Shown here: in pieces, positions 1 to 10,700 of the stretch
Position numbering within the stretch: position 1 is the stretch's first letter
Layout: every line of letters starts with the position of its first letter
Assembly (NCBI RefSeq): GCF_000227135.1
Contig: NC_018253.1
Location: forward strand, 425,477-489,476
Length of the DNA: 64,000 nucleotides
From: Leishmania donovani
Taxonomy: Eukaryota; Euglenozoa; Kinetoplastea; Trypanosomatida; Trypanosomatidae
Direction: 5' to 3'
Program-made: the position numbers and the translations under genes
The notes under the pieces: model-generated
What the model was told of the DNA's origin: nothing
What the model saw: only the letters and a program-made list of their open reading frames with translations
Databases searched by the model: none

Positions 1-7
1 AGCGGCT

Positions 8-2551
8 ATGACGAAAACGTCGGCGCGACGGCCGAAGCTGTCGATTCGCGTGGATGACGTCACCTTCGACGACGCCGACGGGACAGCCGCCGCTTGCGCC
101 AGCGGCAACAGCACAGACGCTGCAGCCCTGCGCGGGCTCGCACCTGCGGCGTGGCTTTTACCGCAGCTCCCTCTCCAAGCGGCGGCGCCGGTGAGCCCTT
201 TCATAGCCGCGCGAGCCTCGTCGCCCGCACTGTCCTCTTTCCTTCTCCACGAGAATGCCTCCCTCGTCACCACAGTGCCCTCTTCGGTGGGAGCTGCAGC
301 AGTCGCCTCATCCTCGGCAACAAGCAAGCCGATTTCATGTCTTCCGGATGGTCCGCAGGCCGCCACCTCCTTCGCCGTGAACGGTGAAGGTGTGCCAGCA
401 ACGCCGCACACGGAGGGCAAACTACCGGCGCTGCCCGTGGCTCTCGACAGCGGCGTGTGTGTGCTGCGAGCACTGTTTCGTCAAGTCGGCGCAGTGGTGC
501 GTCTCTCATCTATGCCGGCCACGACGGCATGCACGACGCCGACGCCGACCTCAGCAGCAGCAGCGGCGGCGGCAGCCTCCGGAGGGAGCGGACTCTCTCT
601 GGGGGCGAGGGCCACCGGCGCAAGCGGCTTTTTCGCTGACCCCGCGAACTGTGCGAGCTCACAAACCGTGGTGACGCCTCTATGTGGCACTGGCCCCGAG
701 TCTTACGCTGCGCAGCGTCAGGCACTGGTTCGCGAGATGGTTTTGCGGTACCAGCTGGGCCTAGGCGCAGCACCCCCGGACGTAATGGCCTCGCCTCTCA
801 CGGCTGCTTTGATTAGTGGCGCTTACACGGTGGCAGGGGATCAGAACGAAGGTGCGCATTGGTGTGGCGCTACCGGGCAACGTGGAGTCCCGGTTGGGTT
901 AGGCAGCAGCAGTGGCAGTTATGTGAACGCGGCCTGCCGGCGTGTCTGTGGGTGCCCTGCAGCGGCGTCGTTCGAGCGCATGATGGCGCCGGTGACGACG
1001 TATTTCCAGCTGCGGCCGCCGGTGACTGCCACCGCCGCTGCACCAGCAGCAACCGCAGCCACTGCGACCGCCGTCAACATCTTGCCTGTCTCCACCCAGG
1101 TGGAGATCGTCGGCATACCCATTGACACGTCTGCTGTCACAGGTGCAACCGCGTTGACGGCGGCCACAGCAGCTGCGCCAAGTGCGGTGTCGATGGTATC
1201 ACCAGGACTCTCGTCCCCTCATGTGCGCGGTGGCGGTATCGGCGCCGGCACTGCCATCATCCCTGGACTTACCGCCGGCGACACGGTCGGCGGCACCTCG
1301 CGCCCCTTCACGATGGCCGAGTTTCTGCCGCAGCTGGCAAAGCTAAGCACCAACCTCGACGGCTACGTGATCGTCATCCTGCGCCGCCAGAGCTCCAGAT
1401 GTGCGGGTGGGGGCGATAGAACCTCCCCCGGCGGTGGCGCCACCGCCACGCGTCCTGGCCCCAACTGCGACTCCGCTGGGGACGCGCCCGTGGCCCAGAT
1501 GGGCAGCAGCAACAGCAGCGGCGGAGAGCAGTCTCGAGAGCTCGACGACAGCGCGCAGCAGGGTGCTGATGCAGACCAGCTCGCCTCGAGCGCCTGTGTG
1601 TCCCTCTCCCTCCTTGAAGAGACCAAGTGCTCTGTGCCGCGGCCACTGCAGCTGCGCGGCCAGAATCAGCGGCAGCGTCGATGCCACCGCGTCACGGAGC
1701 TGTTTGGTGGGCAGCACATTCGACTGCTCTATCAGCAGCTGCAGAGCTGCGGGGTGCCTCAGCCAGCCGTTAGTGTTGTGGAAGTGAGCAACGAAGCTGA
1801 GCCCGGCGCACCAAAACTGTCGCCGGTGTATCTGGTCAGTGGCAAGAGTCCACTGGAGGAGGCGAGCCTCTCCCATAACGAGCCGGGAACACCGTCCATG
1901 CTGCACCTCAAGGTCCGAGCAGGCAACGGCGGAGAGGACGGAGTCGCGGAAGGGTGGTCGGGTGCCGCGAAGCCGTCCCCACAAAACTCCGCCTTGTCCG
2001 CCTCTGGCATGTCGATGGCGTCGTCCGTCGACTCGGGCCTGATGCGGCGGCCATCAAGCGTTTCGACCAGCGCTACGGCACAGTCTCCACAGGCTACAGA
2101 CAGAGCACCGCATGCACCGTCGATGCACGGTGACTGTTTCGAAAGGCTGCAGCTGCCTGCGTCGGTGGGCATTGCGCTCAGTCAGACGGCGAAGGTGATG
2201 AACACGTCTGCCTTCCCGGTGGTAGCGCCGAATGCGCTAGAGCAGGCCATGACCTCTCTGCGGTGTGTGTCCCGGCAGCTGGGGGTCAGCATGTGCAGCA
2301 TGACGTACGCCTCTGAGACGGCACCGCGTCCAATGAGCAGCGCATCAGCATCCTACTCCAGCCAGTGTCCCGCGGTGCCAACGGCCACCATGGCGGCGGA
2401 GGCACCAGTGCCTGCAGTACCGTCCTCACCTGCATCAAAGGCGAACAATAATGCGAGTGGTATTGGGGAGAGCGCTCTGCTCACACGCGCACTAGAGTCG
2501 CTCGTGGCCACGCTGGTCTACCGGGACATCTGTGTCACTCTCTCCCAGTAG
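8..2551 (+). CDS. Uncharacterised low-complexity protein (possibly 5'-truncated by the window)
   Basis: This is an 847-residue reading frame that I do not recognise. The ATG at base 8 is only the first one visible. The frame is open to the window edge (codons GCG, GCT upstream), so the true start may lie outside. The protein is rich in Ala, Ser, Thr and Gly, with runs of alanine around residues 180-190. More ordered-looking islands are SYAAQRQALVREMVLRYQLG (residues about 231-250), a segment near 438-462 containing FTMAEFLPQLAKL, one near 565-590 (VTELFGGQHIRLLYQQLQ), and the C-terminal 130 residues (from LQLPASVGIALSQTAKVMN to the end). No signal peptide, membrane segment or catalytic motif is evident. 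Homopolymer-rich spacers between short conserved blocks are common in trypanosomatid proteins. Coding is supported by the unbroken length and the stop just before a typical C/T- and CA-rich intergenic stretch. No function is assigned. Confidence 0.8.
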   Translation: MTKTSARRPKLSIRVDDVTFDDADGTAAACASGNSTDAAALRGLAPAAWLLPQLPLQAAAPVSPFIAARASSPALSSFLLHENASLVTTVPSSVGAAAVASSSATSKPISCLPDGPQAATSFAVNGEGVPATPHTEGKLPALPVALDSGVCVLRALFRQVGAVVRLSSMPATTACTTPTPTSAAAAAAAASGGSGLSLGARATGASGFFADPANCASSQTVVTPLCGTGPESYAAQRQALVREMVLRYQLGLGAAPPDVMASPLTAALISGAYTVAGDQNEGAHWCGATGQRGVPVGLGSSSGSYVNAACRRVCGCPAAASFERMMAPVTTYFQLRPPVTATAAAPAATAATATAVNILPVSTQVEIVGIPIDTSAVTGATALTAATAAAPSAVSMVSPGLSSPHVRGGGIGAGTAIIPGLTAGDTVGGTSRPFTMAEFLPQLAKLSTNLDGYVIVILRRQSSRCAGGGDRTSPGGGATATRPGPNCDSAGDAPVAQMGSSNSSGGEQSRELDDSAQQGADADQLASSACVSLSLLEETKCSVPRPLQLRGQNQRQRRCHRVTELFGGQHIRLLYQQLQSCGVPQPAVSVVEVSNEAEPGAPKLSPVYLVSGKSPLEEASLSHNEPGTPSMLHLKVRAGNGGEDGVAEGWSGAAKPSPQNSALSASGMSMASSVDSGLMRRPSSVSTSATAQSPQATDRAPHAPSMHGDCFERLQLPASVGIALSQTAKVMNTSAFPVVAPNALEQAMTSLRCVSRQLGVSMCSMTYASETAPRPMSSASASYSSQCPAVPTATMAAEAPVPAVPSSPASKANNNASGIGESALLTRALESLVATLVYRDICVTLSQ

Positions 2552-3419
2552 ACGGCGGCGACCCTCCCCCTTCCACCCCAATGCGCCCCTCACACACACA
2601 CACACATGCCGCAGCAGCCCTCCGCAGGTGTGCGCGCTTACGTCTCTCTCTCCTCCTGATCTCGCAGCCCGCTGCAGGCGGGCAAGTGCGTCCTCGTCGG
2701 TTTTTATATTTTTTTTTCATCTTTGTTCTGTGCTTCCCTCTGCCACGGAGGCGCACGCCTGCGTGATGGTCGTTGCTGCTCGCGTGAAGTGCTCACCTTG
2801 CTTTTTTCTTGTCGCTGTCGAGTGCTCATGTGAGGTCGAGTGTCTGCATGTCTCTCTGCGTGGGTGTACGTGAGTAGGATGCTGTGATACGATGCGATAT
2901 ACACTCAAAACAAAATCACGACACGCTGTCGTGCAGGGCGGGGAAGGGGGAGGGAGGCGAGAGTGTGTCGCAGTAGCCGCTTGGAGTCTCTTCTGGTGAC
3001 CGTGACAGTAAGCGAGAGAGTGCAAGGCGGAGAAGGGGTGGACGGTGGCGAATCAGACGCGCCTCTTCCCTCCCCCCGCCTCTGATAGACGGCGAAGGAA
3101 GCTGACGCTTCCTCCCACACGCACCGCACCCCTCTCCTCTCTCCTCTTTTTGCTTCTTCTGTTTCCTTCTCACTCATGCGCGATGCCAAATGGCATCGGT
3201 GGCATCGGTTGTGGTGTCCGTGGCAGACGGGCCGCCCATCGCAAAACCCCTCCCAACGCCCTGGGCTCTCTCTCCCCAACCCCGCACCTCAAGCCTCTCC
3301 CGGCACTCATCCCATTTTGCTGTACCTTCTGTGTTGTATTTACTTTGCGCGCGCATCGCGCTCCTCCTCCACACAAACGCGTACAAGCATCGGACAGCCT
3401 TTCACAGCTTTTCGTTGTC
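2552..3419 (+). other. Intergenic region with 3'UTR, microsatellite and 5'UTR of the J-domain gene
   Basis: No gene is seen here. It holds a (CA)8 run at 2591-2606, a T-rich stretch near 2701-2718 and a pyrimidine-rich block from about 3107. Short frames in it are low complexity. Confidence 0.7.
3108..3226 (+). promoter_or_regulatory. Predicted spliced-leader acceptor for the J-domain gene
   Basis: A long C/T tract (about 3108-3175) is followed by its first AG at 3225-3226. The ATG at 3183 lies upstream of this AG, so it would be excluded from the mature mRNA. The first ATG after the AG is at 3420, which decides the start chosen for the next gene. Confidence 0.55.
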
Positions 3420-6116
3420 ATGTTGCGTGTAACCTCGGCGAACTGTGTGGCGCAGGGTCTCAGAGCGCCGCGCTGGGTTTGCGGGCTGCCGCGTCCTATC
3501 GCGAGAAGAGGCAGCAACGCCGGTGGCAGTGGAGTGCGGCTGCATGGAGCGTGCTCGTACACAACAAGCTGGAGGACGTCCATGAGTGGTGCACACGGCA
3601 GCAGCAGCAGCAGCAGCAATGCACGCGACGACGACCACAATCAAACGAAGGAGGATGAAGAGGATCAGATGCTGGAAGACGAGGAATTCGCCGCCCTTCG
3701 CGACGCTGACGGCGACGAGCACATGCCCGTCGCTCACCGCCTCGCACACAAGGCCGACGCTCTCGATGCCGAGCTGCGGCGCATCCGGTACTGCCTGTGC
3801 GACCGGGCTCAATGGCTCGTGGACACTGCCCCGGCGACCTTCTCCGGTCGTCCGACTCGAATGGACAAGGTGGTGCAGCTCTTGAAGGCGGCAGGCAACC
3901 AGCAGCAAAGCGATGGCGCTGCGGCAAAGTCGTCACGCAAGGACACCTCTGCAGCGACGGTGGAGGCGGCACTGCGCGCCTCTCCGTACGCCGCATGGTG
4001 TGGCACTTCAGACCCTGTGCTGCGTTTCTTGAGCCTTCGGGTGCTCTGGCCGCGCGCCAGGCAAGCAGGCCGCTGCGCGTCCCATGGCGAGGCTCCGTCA
4101 CACGGCACCGATCTTGCCACCCTTAACGCCAACCTCGACCACCTCCGTCGCAGGCGTGCACTGCATCGGTTGAACTACTACAGTCGACTGAATCTCACCC
4201 CGAAGCGCCACATCTGGATCTCGTTGTATCAAATCTTGTGGAACAGCGTCGTCTCCGCGCAGGACGCCGTCGGGTGTGTCGTCTTCGGCACTCTTCGCGG
4301 CATAAAGGACCACGGCACTGTGCAAGGGGCGTGCAGAGGTGCCGCCATTGGTCTCGTCAAGGCGGTTGAGTTCCTGTGCTACGGCTGGGTCGTGTCACCA
4401 CTGCTTCACCTTAGCCGAGGCCTCTGCAACACCCTCTACGGACCAGTGAGCAGCATCACCGGGAAGTACATGTTTGACGCCCTCAGCGGCCGGTGGATGC
4501 GGTGCACCGTGGCTGACTCACGCCTCTTTCGCCACGAGCTGCAGCTCGAGAAGCGCGTGCTGCGCACTATCGGGCGCGCCGAATTCCGCCGCAAGCGGAT
4601 AAAAACGCAGCATAAGTGGGCCGACCGCATGGCTTCCATGGGCTTCAGCGTGGATATGATGACGGACAAGTTTATGCCAAAGGGGACCTGTGGTCCGCAG
4701 GGGGCGTCGGCAGATAAAGAAGGTCTCGACGGCAGCAACCAGATGCGCAATCCGTACGAGGTGCTGCAGGTGCGCCGCACCGCCAGCACGCAGGAGATCA
4801 AGAAGCAGTACAAGAAGCTCGCCATGGTGTTCCACCCCGACGTCGTGCAGAGCCACCGCAGTGTTGGCGGGCCACTGTCACCAGAGGAGAAGGCCGAGGC
4901 TCAGCACAAGTTCGAGGAGATCTCAAGCGCCTACCAAGTTCTGTCGAACCCGGAGAAGCGCAAGGCCTACGACCTTGGCGGCGTGCAAGCTGTCCGCCTG
5001 CACGAGAGCAAGTTTGGCAAATTCATGTCTCGCACGCCGTCGGAGATAGTGCAGAGCGTGTTTGGCGGAGAGGGTTTCCGCCGCGTGCTGGTTGGCGAGC
5101 TACTCCGGTCGCACTGGGCGCTGCGCAACGAGGCGCAGGTGAGCGTGTCCATTCACGAGCTGGAGGAGCTGCAGTGCATTCGGGTGCGGCAGGTGGCCGT
5201 GGAGCTGGCTGCCATCGCTGACGTGCACGCGCAGCGGCCGACGACGCCGTACTACAGAGGAGCGTCCGCGTCGACGGGTGCCGGTGGTGCGGAGGGCAGT
5301 CGTCGCCGCGCCACTTACTCTCACCCCGCCTCTAGCAGCAGCCTGCCAGACTATTTGAAGTCGGGTAAGGTTCGTAGCAGCTCCGCCGCTGCAACAGGTT
5401 GTCGCCGGAGCACGAACGGCACGGGCGCATCCGCCGGCATCCGCATCGATCGTGAGGTGCACAACTCGATCATGGAAGAGCTTGGCGGCGGTGGTGGTGC
5501 GCCGGGGAGCGGGGGCAGAGCAGCGCCCCACGGGGCGGCTTCGGCATCGTCGTCATCCCCGTTCGTGCTGCACCCCGGAAGCAACGAGTACAACTGCTTT
5601 TCGCGCGACTTTGAGGAGCGCTGTGACAGGTTTGTGCGGTACATGGCCGAGGCATGCTTTGGCAAGCCGCTCCTCTACGAGGTGGGGGAGGCCTACGTTG
5701 TCGGAGCGCAGCGCTTCCTCGGCATCCGCCCTTTCTACGCACCGAAGATGCTTGTCACGCGCAAGATCTTCGCAGGCATGGATCGCATCTACGAGGCCTT
5801 CTCGGACAAGACGCGGCTCACTTCTGAGGGTGTGTCGCGTAAGTTGATGGCGGAGTACTTCAACATGGAGTACGACGCAGTCGTCGCGGACATCCACGGC
5901 GTGCTGCGCTACGCGGTGCAGATGGTGCTGCAGGACGTCGTCGAGTCGGACGAGGTGCGCCGCAAGCGGTGCTACGCTGTCTGGTACCTGGGAGAAAAGA
6001 TGATGACAGTCGGTGAGCGCTGGACGACGCGCATCGCGAACGACGAGGACCTGGTCGCGTACATCCAGCAAGCGGCGACATCGGTGGCGACAACGAGCAA
6101 GCCGCCGGCGTTTTAG
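3420..6116 (+). CDS. J-domain protein with DnaJ-X domain (Djp1/Caj1-like Hsp40)
   Basis: A predicted Hsp70 co-chaperone of 898 residues. The J domain starts at residue 444 (NPYEVLQVRR) and carries the Hsp70-activating HPD motif at H472-P473-D474, followed by LSNPEKRKAYDLGG. Directly after it comes a DnaJ-X type region: SEIVQSVFGGEGFRRVLVGE, then EELQCIRVRQVAVELAAIA, a low-complexity insert, and FGKPLLYEVGEAYVVGAQRF. These match the order of blocks in DnaJ-X proteins such as yeast Djp1 and Caj1, which help deliver proteins to peroxisomes and mitochondria. No Gly/Phe region or zinc-finger domain of a type I Hsp40 is present. The N-terminus (MLRVTSANCVAQGLRAPRWV) is basic and could be a mitochondrial presequence, but this is inference. 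The J domain is central rather than N-terminal, with over 400 residues of unknown function before it. An open frame extends upstream to 3045 but lacks a usable ATG after the predicted splice site. Confidence 0.88.
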   Translation: MLRVTSANCVAQGLRAPRWVCGLPRPIARRGSNAGGSGVRLHGACSYTTSWRTSMSGAHGSSSSSSNARDDDHNQTKEDEEDQMLEDEEFAALRDADGDEHMPVAHRLAHKADALDAELRRIRYCLCDRAQWLVDTAPATFSGRPTRMDKVVQLLKAAGNQQQSDGAAAKSSRKDTSAATVEAALRASPYAAWCGTSDPVLRFLSLRVLWPRARQAGRCASHGEAPSHGTDLATLNANLDHLRRRRALHRLNYYSRLNLTPKRHIWISLYQILWNSVVSAQDAVGCVVFGTLRGIKDHGTVQGACRGAAIGLVKAVEFLCYGWVVSPLLHLSRGLCNTLYGPVSSITGKYMFDALSGRWMRCTVADSRLFRHELQLEKRVLRTIGRAEFRRKRIKTQHKWADRMASMGFSVDMMTDKFMPKGTCGPQGASADKEGLDGSNQMRNPYEVLQVRRTASTQEIKKQYKKLAMVFHPDVVQSHRSVGGPLSPEEKAEAQHKFEEISSAYQVLSNPEKRKAYDLGGVQAVRLHESKFGKFMSRTPSEIVQSVFGGEGFRRVLVGELLRSHWALRNEAQVSVSIHELEELQCIRVRQVAVELAAIADVHAQRPTTPYYRGASASTGAGGAEGSRRRATYSHPASSSSLPDYLKSGKVRSSSAAATGCRRSTNGTGASAGIRIDREVHNSIMEELGGGGGAPGSGGRAAPHGAASASSSSPFVLHPGSNEYNCFSRDFEERCDRFVRYMAEACFGKPLLYEVGEAYVVGAQRFLGIRPFYAPKMLVTRKIFAGMDRIYEAFSDKTRLTSEGVSRKLMAEYFNMEYDAVVADIHGVLRYAVQMVLQDVVESDEVRRKRCYAVWYLGEKMMTVGERWTTRIANDEDLVAYIQQAATSVATTSKPPAF

Positions 6117-7766
6117 CGGAGTGTGCTTGCATTTGTACTGCGCCACACCACGTCGTCGAGGAGGGGAGAGCCTCCTGGTTGGGTAAACGTCCATGGGAGT
6201 CCATGTCGCAGAGGAGTGGCAACGGGGCAGGTGAGCTGAAGCTGCCTCGCCACCCCACCCCACACACATCCCCTCCCCCTCCCTGCCCCCGCCATCCGCA
6301 ATGTTCACGAGTAGAAAAAAGCGACTCATGAGCGGAGGCAAAGACGACAGCGAAATAACAACATATACATGTATATACATATACATATACATGCCACGTA
6401 GGTACATCATCATCACACAGTGCGCGTATGAGAAACGAAAACGAAAACAAAATTTCAAAAAAACGCTTTCAAAAAAGAAAACGGAGAAAGGCACGGAGAG
6501 AGGGAGAGCGAGAAGGACACAGCAGGTGGACATCACAGGAGGCGAAGGTTGCCGCAGAGAAAAGCGGTGGGTGGTGGATGGCTGGTTGCTTCCAATGTTG
6601 CATCCTTGAGTCACCCAATACTCTGGTATCGCTGCTCTCTTGCGGAGAGTCGTGCCTCTTCTCGGGTGTATGAAGTGGTTCTTGATTCGTGCAGCGTAAG
6701 GCCTTCCTTTCTCTCTCCCATGCAGCCTGAGCTAGAGCATGAAGCTCACGCAGCACCATGTGAGAGGCATGCACCTTGGCAGCCGCCCACTTCCCCCGCT
6801 CCCCAAGCTCTTCCCTTATCTTCACATGAAGCAGAGTCCAGTAATAGGACCATGTACCAACGGTGAGAAGGAGCGGGGGCGACTCCCCTGCACTCCTGTT
6901 GTTCTTCCTCGCACGTCACTGCCGTCTCTGTGTGCTGCCCCTCCTTCTATCCCTTTACCTCTTCTGTTCATGTGCACATACGCGCATGCACGCACATGTG
7001 CATGATCGTTCTACACGCAAATGCATGTATCGACCCCCCACACACACACACCCTCGTCTGAGGGTGGAAAGGTACGAAGCGCTGCCTGCTACTGCCGCTC
7101 GCTGTATCAGTCCGTGGGCGTGTGTGTGTGTGTGTGTCTGGACTCGTTTTCCTCCGTGCTTAGGCTTTCGTTTCTCTCTCTCTCTGCTTGCGCCCTCCAC
7201 TGCGTTGCCTCCCCCGCCCCCTCCCCTCTCACACGTCGCCGCAAGGGGAGCCTCTGCAGGTGCGCGGGTGCTGAGTATTTTGCTTCTGCCTTCTTGTTGC
7301 TTCTAAAAGGCCCTCACCTTCTTTTTCTGAGTTTTTTTTGTGGGTGGGTGGGTGTTTGTGTGCTTCTCTCCATCGCTGTTGCTGCTTCTACGGCATCTAT
7401 TTCTACACAGCTGAAAGGCACGAAACAGGCGCGCACGCACACGCACATCATCATCATCATTCACTTTACCCATCGACCCTTGCTTTCCTTCCCCATATTG
7501 TTGCTCTGCCGCACACCTGCTGCTACTGCTGCTGTTTTGGTTGTCTTACCATTTTCTCTGTTTATTGCAGTTGTGGACTGCTAGTTCTTGTGTGTTAGCT
7601 GGCTGGTGCGTGTGCGCTCATTATCCTGCCCGTCGTCGCGCGCATATACAGGCTTGGTAACGAAGTGAGAGAGCCCTCAATCGTCTCCAAAGGTGCCTGC
7701 AAGCACACAGACGGACACACACACGCACGCACACGCGTAAGCGAAGCGTCGATCTCCGTGAAAACC
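6117..7766 (+). other. Intergenic region, no gene seen
   Basis: It contains an alternating TA/CA stretch at 6359-6392, a purine-rich A/G block at about 6430-6560, a TG run at 7120-7137, a (TGGG)3 G-rich run at 7341-7352 and a short CAT repeat near 7446. The rest is C/T-rich. No convincing small gene was found on either strand. Confidence 0.7.
7532..7570 (+). promoter_or_regulatory. Predicted spliced-leader acceptor for the PROPPIN gene
   Basis: A T/C tract ends in TTTATTGCAG with AG at 7569-7570. No ATG occurs between this AG and 7767, so the start at 7767 is the first ATG in the predicted mRNA. Confidence 0.7.
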
Positions 7767-10700
7767 ATGTCCGACTCCGACTGGGAAGTGCTCTCGTCCG
7801 ATGGCGAGGTGCAGGGCGTACCGCCGTTGCGTTCTGCATTCACGTCGTCCAGTGGCACCGCGAGGAGTGTGGCCGCAGGAGCGGAAGAGGGGAATGAAAA
7901 GAGTGCCGCTCGTGATTCCATGGGCACGGCAAACCGCCATGCCATTCTCACGCCGCTGTGTCTAATACTGAACCAAACTGGGACGCGCATCGGCGTCGGA
8001 CACACGCGCGGCTTTCTCGTGTTCCGCGTCGTTGGCGCGCCGGCCGCGGCTGAAGCACACGGCGGCGGCGGCACTCAAGCAGCGGCAGCGATGTCAACGG
8101 TGTCGCCGTGGATGGCACAGGAAGAGAAACGGTCGGCGACGCCGGTGCACGGTGTTGCTGCAAACGCGGCAGACGAGTTGCGCGCACTCCCTGCTCAGAG
8201 CCAGCTCCTCCTCGACCCGCAGTACAACGTCGATCTTCTAACTTTTTCTCACATCCGCGAGCGCATGCGGCAGCAGCAGCAGCAGAGAGCTGCGAAGGCT
8301 GCTTGTTCCTCGCCATCGCAGTCGACGGCAACGGAAGCACCCTCTCGCGCACCACCCATGGTGACGCCGAACGGCACCGCCGACCGCTCGCACGCGCCTA
8401 GACACGCCACTGCTTCAGGAGCCACGGCGCCTTTGCTTCCTGACGAAGTACTCAGCGAGGAGGACAGTGACAGCTCCGAGTACGACCGGGGACTCCCCAT
8501 GGACCTCGAGAATGACCTCGGCTCTTTCTTGACCACCGCCGGTCGTGCCTTTGCACACATGAAGCGCGACCGCCAGAGCCTGAGCTCGCGCAAGGATAAA
8601 TTGGCGACGGACATCAAGTCGCTGCATCCGCAGCAAGGCGAAGCAGCTACAATCCACACTGCACCTTCCCCAGCAGCAGCAGCCTCGGGCACTGCAATGG
8701 AGGCCGGCCACGTTACTGGCGGCGACGGTGCACCTGCGGAGGCGCCTGCCATGATGAGTGAGACGCACCCGTCGCAGTGCATGCGTCTCACGCAGGAGCC
8801 AACTGCGGTGCTGGAGCGGAGCAAGGATGAGGACATCTACGTCGACCCCTCCATCAGCAATGTCGGCGACGCTGGTCGTGTTGTCGTGCAACGGATGGAC
8901 AGTTTTGCGTCCTCTTCCGCAGCCTCGTCGTCGTCTGCCGCTGCGGGCCGCCGGGCATCCGACGGCGCAGGGGAGAGCGAGGACGACTACGTCGGGTTCG
9001 AGGGTGGCGGCGTGGCCGTGATGGCGTTTCTCTACGAGCAGACGTGGATGGCGTTGGTCGGCGGCGGCCCAACGCCGATGGGAACGCCGCAATGCGTGCA
9101 GTTTATCCGCGACGGCGAGCTCCAGCACCACCTTCTGATGCCAGACCCGGTGGTGCGCCTCTTCCTCGACGCGCGGCTGCTCTTTGTCCTCACCACGGCA
9201 GAGCTGCGGATGTATACCAATCCGATAGAACGGGAGTGGACATGTCTGCGGCAGTCACTGCCCTTGTCTGCCGCTGTGGCAAGTCGCTATGCCTTTGTAG
9301 CGGCCACCGCTGACTGGGCCAACGCCCCTGTGCGCGTGTGGGAAAAGCTGCCCGACCCCGGCACGTCGCCCAGCTCAGCAAGTGCGGCCACCGCACCCGA
9401 CGCCGTCGAGGGGGGCCTCCGTGTGACCTCGTTCGCATCCTTAGCCAGCAGGCCCGGCGGCCAGATCGGAGACCGTGGCACGCGGACAGCTGCCGTCTCG
9501 CTGCCCGTCATCCCGGTGGTGGTGGACTACGCACGAAGTCTAGTGCTGCTGCCGGCGGGAGAAGAGGGCAAGGGATTTGCGCTGCACCGGTATGTCTCTG
9601 GGCCAGAGGTGCGCTACACAGGCCCAGTCCGCAGCGCAGGCATGAGCAGCTCGGCAAGCGCGCCTGACACAGAGTACGCAGCGGAGGGCCAAGCACATCT
9701 CTTCACCGGCAGCACCGCCGTGACGACCGGCCGAACCACCTCTTTCCTGCAGCACATCGCCACTCAAGGAACTGCGCATCGTAACCCGCTCTGCAATCTC
9801 GCCCTGTACGTTGGCTGGCCCTCGTCGATTGCGCGGCTGCTGTCGCGAGACACAGAGGCTGGCGCAGGCGACCAGACAGGCGGCTCGATGGGCAGCGGTC
9901 AGGTGGACGGATCGAGCAGTGTGGGGCTCGTGACCCTTGTCGCCGCGTCGAGCGAGTACGCCACTCGCATCACCCTTTGGATGCTTCAGGGGCCGCAGCA
10001 CGAGATCGCGACGCCGTACAGCGACCATCCTTCCTCCCCCTCCGCCGACTCCGCTGGAGCAGCGGCTTTTGTTCTCCTGCGTGAGTTTCGCGTTGGCGTA
10101 CGCCTGGCAGCGCCTCAAGTCGTCATGGCGTCTCTCCCAGGGGTCTCGCGATACATTGCACGCGGTCATGCAGCGCTGGCGGGAACGTCTGGCAGGGCCT
10201 CCAGTGGCGGTTCAGAGGCGGCGTCGTCTACCGGTGCAATGCTTCTGGCTAACGCGTCCGCGGCTGGAGATACGGCGAGGTCGCACGGCACCGCGACGCC
10301 GGCGTCGGCCAGCGGGCTGTTTATCGCTGCTTCCTCACCTCCATCCTCAGCCTCGCACACGGGCACAATGACCTCCTGGGCCACGGAGGCAGCCACGGCT
10401 GTCGCATCGTCTGCAACAGGACTGGCGGTCGTGCATCATCTGCAGTTTGTCGGCAACGGCGCCTACCTACTGTGCGTCCACGGCGCAGACATCATCAGCA
10501 TCTTCTCGACCAGCGCACGCGAGACAGAGCAGGAGGCAAAGAACGTGTGCCGCGACCGCGTGGCGGCCGAGCAGAACCGCTATTCTCGCCTCTCCATCGT
10601 GAAGGAGTACCTCCCCCAGGCGCTGTCGAGTCGGCTGGAAGCCTACACGCGTCAGGCATGGTCCTCTTGCTCTGGTCGACTGCCTTCCGCCGACCCAACG

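Noticed and set aside
5553..6614. 353-codon reverse-strand frame
   Set aside because: Antisense to the J-domain gene, then crossing purine-rich intergenic DNA; no domain support.
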